64,000 nucleotides of DNA from Muscardinus avellanarius (taxonomy: Eukaryota > Chordata > Mammalia > Rodentia > Gliridae), in contig OY726563.1 of NCBI GenBank assembly GCA_963383645.1, forward strand, positions 42,426,331-42,490,330. Direction: 5' to 3'. This document shows positions 59,131-64,000 of this stretch, piece by piece. The notes under the pieces were generated by a model. That model was given only the letters and a program-made list of their open reading frames with translations. It was not told where the DNA came from and ran no database searches. The translations under genes were made by a program, and so were the position numbers. Positions within the stretch are counted from its first letter, which is position 1. The number at the start of each line of letters is the position of its first letter.

Positions 59131-59664
59131 CAAAAAAGAGAATTTTTATCTGTCATACTAAAAGTCAAGGGCTTTGATAATCTAATGAGCTCTGATAGGA
59201 CATTGGCTCTCACATTAAGCATTTTTAAGATGTTTTGAAATCTTGATGTAAACTCATGATCATTAGAAATAAACATTGTCCTAAGTGTGTGTGTTTTGAT
59301 GAGATATCAGCTACTGAGCATATGACACTATCATGATAATGAAGACCTTTAAAAATAATTTTAATTTTATTGTGAAATTCTATTTACAATGTTAATAATA
59401 CATTTGTCATGTGGTAGGTGTGCTCAATTTATTTCTCATTATTTTAGGTTTTACTGGTGTGATATGATTATATATTATAGTGAGATTTAAAGTGATACCT
59501 ACATATATGTATAAAACATCTCTTACTGTGGTTTTCTCCTAACCCTATCTTGCTACCTTGCTCCTCCCTTCTATAATGCTAATAAAGTTGGTAGTGATAC
59601 CTTCACATGGAAGTTTAAAGAAGGAAATAGACCACATAATATTGTTTCTTTTTTTTTCTTTTTA

Positions 59665-60232
59665 GTACTTGAGACTAAATCCAGGAGCATTCTACCTATG
59701 AACTACACCCCAGCCCAATTATATATATATTTTTTCTTTTGAAACAGGGTCTCCAGCCTCAGCAACTTAGTGAGACTCTCCAGAAACTTAGCCAGATCCT
59801 GTTTCAAAGCAAAAAATAATTTTCAAAAAGGGCTGGGGGTGTAGTTAGGAGGTAGAATGTCCCTGGGTTCAATCTCCAGTACCACAAAAACAAAACAAGG
59901 CAAAACCAAAGGTCAGGATCTCACTAAATTGCTGAGAGTCTTACTGAGTTTCTGAGCCTGGCCTCAAACTTCTGATTTTTCTCTCAGACTCCCAAGTACT
60001 GGGATTAGAAGTGTGTAACACCATACCTGGCTTGTTGTTCTTTTTTTTTTTTTTTTGTGGTACTGGGGATGGAACCCTCCTACCTCCCGGGCTACACTCC
60101 CAGACCCATTTTATATTTTTTTTGGAAACAGGGTCTCTTAAAGCCAGGGAGGCAGCCTTCAAACCTGCGCGATCCTCCTGTCTCAGCCTTCCAAGCACGG
60201 GGATTACAAGCGTGCACCACCACACCTGCCTT
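59665..60232. repeat. Mixed-orientation SINE cluster
   Basis: An antisense dID/linker at 59665-59750 joins directly to a sense copy (59750-59885). An antisense B1 half follows at 59910-60032, then a CpG-rich antisense copy at 60054-60232. Confidence 0.8.
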
Positions 60233-60234
60233 GT

Positions 60235-61160
60235 TGTTCATTTTTGAAAACTGATTGCATTTGGAGATCATTGGTACAGAGATGAGCACAAATATTGAAA
60301 TCACAAGGATCTGAATTCAAGATCTGTCCACTATTATGCATGACTACAATTAAATAAACCAAGATCATTTCCCTCTTGGAATAATACAGTAGCCACCTAA
60401 TTGTTCTTCTTGACTTCCCACTTATTCCCTTACACCAAGGCGATGATGTTACTAAGGGCCACCATTCACACACAGGGCAATGTGTACTGCCCCTGGAACC
60501 CTGTACCCAGAATCAGCTTTCTAAACTACTGACTCATATCACTCTTTGGATTAGAAGCCTTCAGTGTTTTCCCATTGCTCTGAACCAAGGGTGTCTTTAA
60601 ATATAGTCCAAGAGTCCCTGGGGGTCCTCGAGATTCCATTCTAGCCAGTTTTCAAAGAAAAATAAGGATTCAAGTACATTAAGTAACTGGAAAACTCTGG
60701 ATTGGTCAGGAAACCAGAGAAACTTTGTCTCCAAAAATGACGCCCTCCTGAGCATCTCTAAGTGAAGCACTATTGCTGCTCTGGGTAGGCAAACATAGTT
60801 GACTTCAGCACCAATGCCAAACCCAGTGCATCATTCCAATACCCCTTATTAGCCCTGCCTGGGAAAGCTGCCTGTCTTTCCCACTACATATCCAGAGTGG
60901 ATTCTGATCCTCTTTCCTGCCATTCTCTTTCAGGTTGAATTATTTCCCAAATCACAATTGAGGTCATCCATTTGGTAGACTCTAAGTCATATGCTTATAA
61001 CCCCAGTGGCAAGGGAAGCTGGGAAGGCAGGGTACTGGTTTCTACTTTGAGGAAATGTGGACTTCTAAGGTAGACTTGGTGCCTAGACAAAGAAAAAGGG
61101 CCCAAAGTTGTCACAAAATGTGAATTTTCACTCCAGGGACAATATACTCTGACTCTCATG
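60235..61160. other. Unique stretch with a possible L2 relic
   Basis: CTGACTCATATCACTCTTTGG at about 60530 resembles an L2 tail. Otherwise no gene or repeat recognised. Confidence 0.4.
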
Positions 61161-61167
61161 GGGTCCC

Positions 61168-61500
61168 CCCCAGTACCGGGGATTGAACCCAGGGGCATTC
61201 TACTTCCAAGCTACACTCCCAGCCCTATTTTTTTTCAGTATTGGGGATTGAACCCAGGGACATTCTACCTCCGAGCTATACCCTCAGCCTTATTTTTTAT
61301 TCTTTATTTTGAAACAAGGTCTCACTAAGTTGCAGAGGGCCTCACTAAATAACTGAGACTGGCCGCAAGCCTGCGATCTTCCTGTCTCAGCCTCCCAAGT
61401 GCTGGGATTACAAGCGTGTGCCACCATACCTGGCTTTACGCTTTATTTTGAAACAGGGTTTTACTAAGTTTCCGAGGGCCTCACTACTGACCAGAACTGG
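61168..61500 (-). repeat. Antisense B1-dID SINE cluster
   Basis: A dID half at 61168-61230, a full copy at 61235-61435 and a remaining B1 segment to about 61500: a nested arrangement. 61501-62015 is unique. Confidence 0.83.
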
Positions 61501-62019
61501 GGCCAGTCAGTGATGGAAAAGAGTATGGTTCTTCTCCCAATGCTGGCTCACATTCCCTGAGCTCAAGAGATTTCTGTTGGACACTTAATCACTGTTAGAG
61601 TTCTCTTAGCAGGAAGATAGCAGAATGCCTGCCCAAAGTGTTTATTGCAGACCAGGAGTTCAAGGAGAATATAGAGTTTGTGTGGTTTACTCCATCTCAT
61701 TCTGGCATTCTTCACCTTGTAGGCCTTCTCATCCAGTTCTTAATTTCTATCCTTAGTCCTCCTGTTGCTTAGTGTCAGTGTTGGACACTTTGTGGCTTCT
61801 AGCTCACTTCCTAGAGAAGTGTGTCCGATACCCTGCAGCTCTGGTTTGAGGGATGTGCATGATAAAGGTAGGTTAAGTAAGGAATTTCAAGGCACTTTTT
61901 GCATTACTGCCTACCTTTTTGCAAGCAGAAGTAGATAGAAATTATCTCATACACTTGGCCACATAGCATAGAGTATGAGCAAGCCTCCAGAGATATACTT
62001 CCTGCATTCAAACTCTACT

Positions 62020-62215
62020 GTAGTGGCATAATCCTGTAATCCAAGTACTTGGGAGGCTGAGATAGGAGGATTACAGATTCAAGGACAGCCTCAGCAAGTA
62101 GAGAGACTCTCATAAACCTAATGAGACCTTGTTTCAAAACAAAAGTAAAATAGTGCTGGGGGTAAAGCTTGGAGGTAAAAAAAATGCCTCTGGGTTCAAT
62201 ACCCAATACCACACA
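62020..62215 (+). repeat. B1-dID SINE
   Basis: GTAGTGGCATAATCCTGTAAT start, TTCAATACCCAATACCAC end. Confidence 0.85.
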
Positions 62216-62234
62216 CAAAAAACCCCTGTAATGT

Positions 62235-62465
62235 CAAGAGTTGGTATTTATGGTAACTTTGGGCAAGTAACTTAAACTTTCCATGTCTCAAAGCATAGGT
62301 TTTACTAAGGATGTTATGACAATTAATGTACCTCATAGGGTTATTTTAGGTATTAAATATTAGATACTATGAGATATTAAATGTTATGAGATAATAAGTA
62401 CAAAATCCTTAGTGTAATGCTTACAAATACTAAGTAGTCATTAAATATCACCAATTATTACTGTG
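62235..62465 (+). repeat. MIR relic
   Basis: TTTGGGCAAGTAACTTAAAC, TGTCTCAAAGCATAGG and ACCTCATAGGGTTATTTTAG follow the MIR core and tail. Confidence 0.7.
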
Positions 62466-64000
62466 ACTTATTCATGCTACTTGAAAATTCTGAAAGGCTA
62501 CAATGCTTAGATCTAAATGGTAGATTTCAGGGGGTTTTAAAATGTTTTTCCTTACACTGTTTTGTATTTCTCCAATGTCTTATAGCAAACATTAATTTGA
62601 CACTCAGGATATAATGCAAATAGTTGTGTTGAAAATAAAATTAATATTCACACTTCAACATAGCCATGAAACTCAAGAATGGTCTTAAATGGGGATATCT
62701 GAAGTAGTAAAAAATTGTTTACCTATTACTGACTGTCAGAATAACTGCAGAGTGGACCAGTCACTATACCTCTCAGACTCCACTTAAGCAAAACAAATTT
62801 TGGGGCAATAACTCACAGAATTCCTGGAACAAATGATGAAACCGTGAATGGAAAAATATGTTTCAAAACTGAAAGCATATATGGATGGAGATGATCATAA
62901 CAACTAGCCTCGGATCCCTTATATTTACGCAGGCCAAAGGGGACTAGGCTGCTAACCACTGAGATTTCTGAATGGGCAGGACCTGGGTAGAGATTTATCA
63001 GGCTGGAGGCCAGTTGAGCAATTTGAGGTACAGTGTCTTACTCTGAACAGAACAGGGCTGAGGCTTAGATAAATGACAGTACTAGGGCGACTGACTTCAA
63101 GGTATAAGGAAGGAATCTATTTCTGAGGCACTTGAAACTGTCAGTTACTTTATATGTAATCTCAAGGAACTTAAATACCCACATGAGAAACAGCAGAGGG
63201 ACTTCCTTTTATTGCAGTTTGGCCTTAAGGCCTCAAGTCCACCTGGAAATCCCATTAAACCACTTCTAATATCCATCTCACATATTTTCTAAGTTAAGCA
63301 GGTGGCGGGCTTGGGAGGTTTTGAACGATTGGTCCTTTCACAGGATAGCCTGGGAAAATGGAAACAGGATTATTTCTACTGGAGATGAATTTGTTGAAAG
63401 TCAGATAGGGGATCAGAGGCCAGCTCAGAGTCCTGAATACAATTCCAAGAGGACCCCAGTCCTGGCAAACTGCAATAGAGTGGATAAACAGAGGCAAAAC
63501 TGGGCCATTGCAGTAAGTTGATGCCTGGGGACTGGAGAGAATTGCAGAAGAAAGGAAAATAAGAATAATTACAACTTAAAGGGCAGTTTCAGTTCTCTTG
63601 GGAAGAATAAGGTAAGGAGGAAGCTAAAAGATTTTTAGTAGCCTCACATATTCATTTAATGTAATCAATAGGAACAGAGATACACGGGGACTGCACTTTT
63701 CTGTAGTTAAGAGGTAACCTGAATCTACTTCTTTCTTCTCTTCCCTCTTACTCCCCTCCTCTCTACATAAGAAAAGCCAGACCATACTCTGGATTCTCAC
63801 CAACCCATGCAGAGGCAGAGCTCCAGGGTACCAGAGAAAGGTGGGCAGAGGTGAATGAGGAGTGCCCCTCACGTGCATGATGGTGTTCATCTCAGTGCTT
63901 GCAAAGGAAGTGGAAAAATAAATCCTGATGGTGACAGATAGGGAACAAAGGTGGAAGAGTGGTATAGAAAACACCATTTTGAATTCCTTTCTGAGTCCTC
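62466..64000. other. Unique intergenic stretch at the window end
   Basis: No SINE for 1.5 kb and no gene family recognised in any frame. Some of it may be very old repeat sequence. Confidence 0.45.

Overview
This is mammalian nuclear DNA carrying the 3' half of one conserved gene, CLCN5, the X-linked endosomal 2Cl-/H+ exchanger ClC-5. The rest is interspersed repeats. The dominant SINE is a fused B1 + ID-type (tRNA-Ala-related, dID) dimer. Such dimers are known from squirrel-related rodents (Sciuromorpha: squirrels, dormice, mountain beaver). The host is therefore most likely a sciuromorph rodent and the window X-chromosomal. The species is inferred and was not tested.

Region 1-20413 (+ strand). 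Eight coding exons lie at 5607-5729, 6668-6874, 11898-11978, 12204-12746, 15411-15597, 16781-17179, 17337-17553 and 20323-20413. All have AG acceptors, GT donors and compatible phases. Joined, they give 1848 bp = 615 codons + stop. Counting back from the stop on the 746-residue human scale starts the window at residue 132. On that scale the known functional residues fall at their published numbers: S168, gating E211, proton E268, N408 glycosylation site, Y558, ATP-site Y617 and D727, PY motif 667-672. The gene looks intact and functional. Residues 1-131, the promoter and upstream exons lie outside the window. Introns are packed with SINEs, L1 pieces and microsatellites.

Region 20414-about 26555. 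A 6.1-kb stretch nearly free of SINEs follows the stop and ends at an AATAAA (26532) with a GT-rich flank. I read it as the long CLCN5 3' UTR. It holds one old SINE, one MIR and a puzzling CpG-containing segment with an antisense open frame (25679-25939).

Region 26556-64000. No protein-coding gene was found. It is a repeat landscape of B1-dID SINEs (including a CpG-rich, apparently young subfamily), L1 3' ends (several nested, one twin-primed inversion), MaLR-type LTRs, an ERV solo LTR, MIR/L2 relics and long microsatellites. Non-repeat gaps not listed separately showed me nothing.

The most unusual find is a composite, non-coding retroelement present twice. One copy (53266-54934, about 1.67 kb, 13-bp target-site duplication) carries a GC-rich 5' repeat pair, three diverged repeats of about 180 bp, nine copies of a 50-bp GC-rich VNTR unit and an L1 3'-UTR tail with an A-rich end. 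The other (43441-44175) is a 5'-truncated copy with a perfect 16-bp duplication that disrupts a MaLR LTR. The layout resembles hominoid SVA elements without being homologous by eye, and looks like an L1-mobilised VNTR composite or an ORF-deleted L1.
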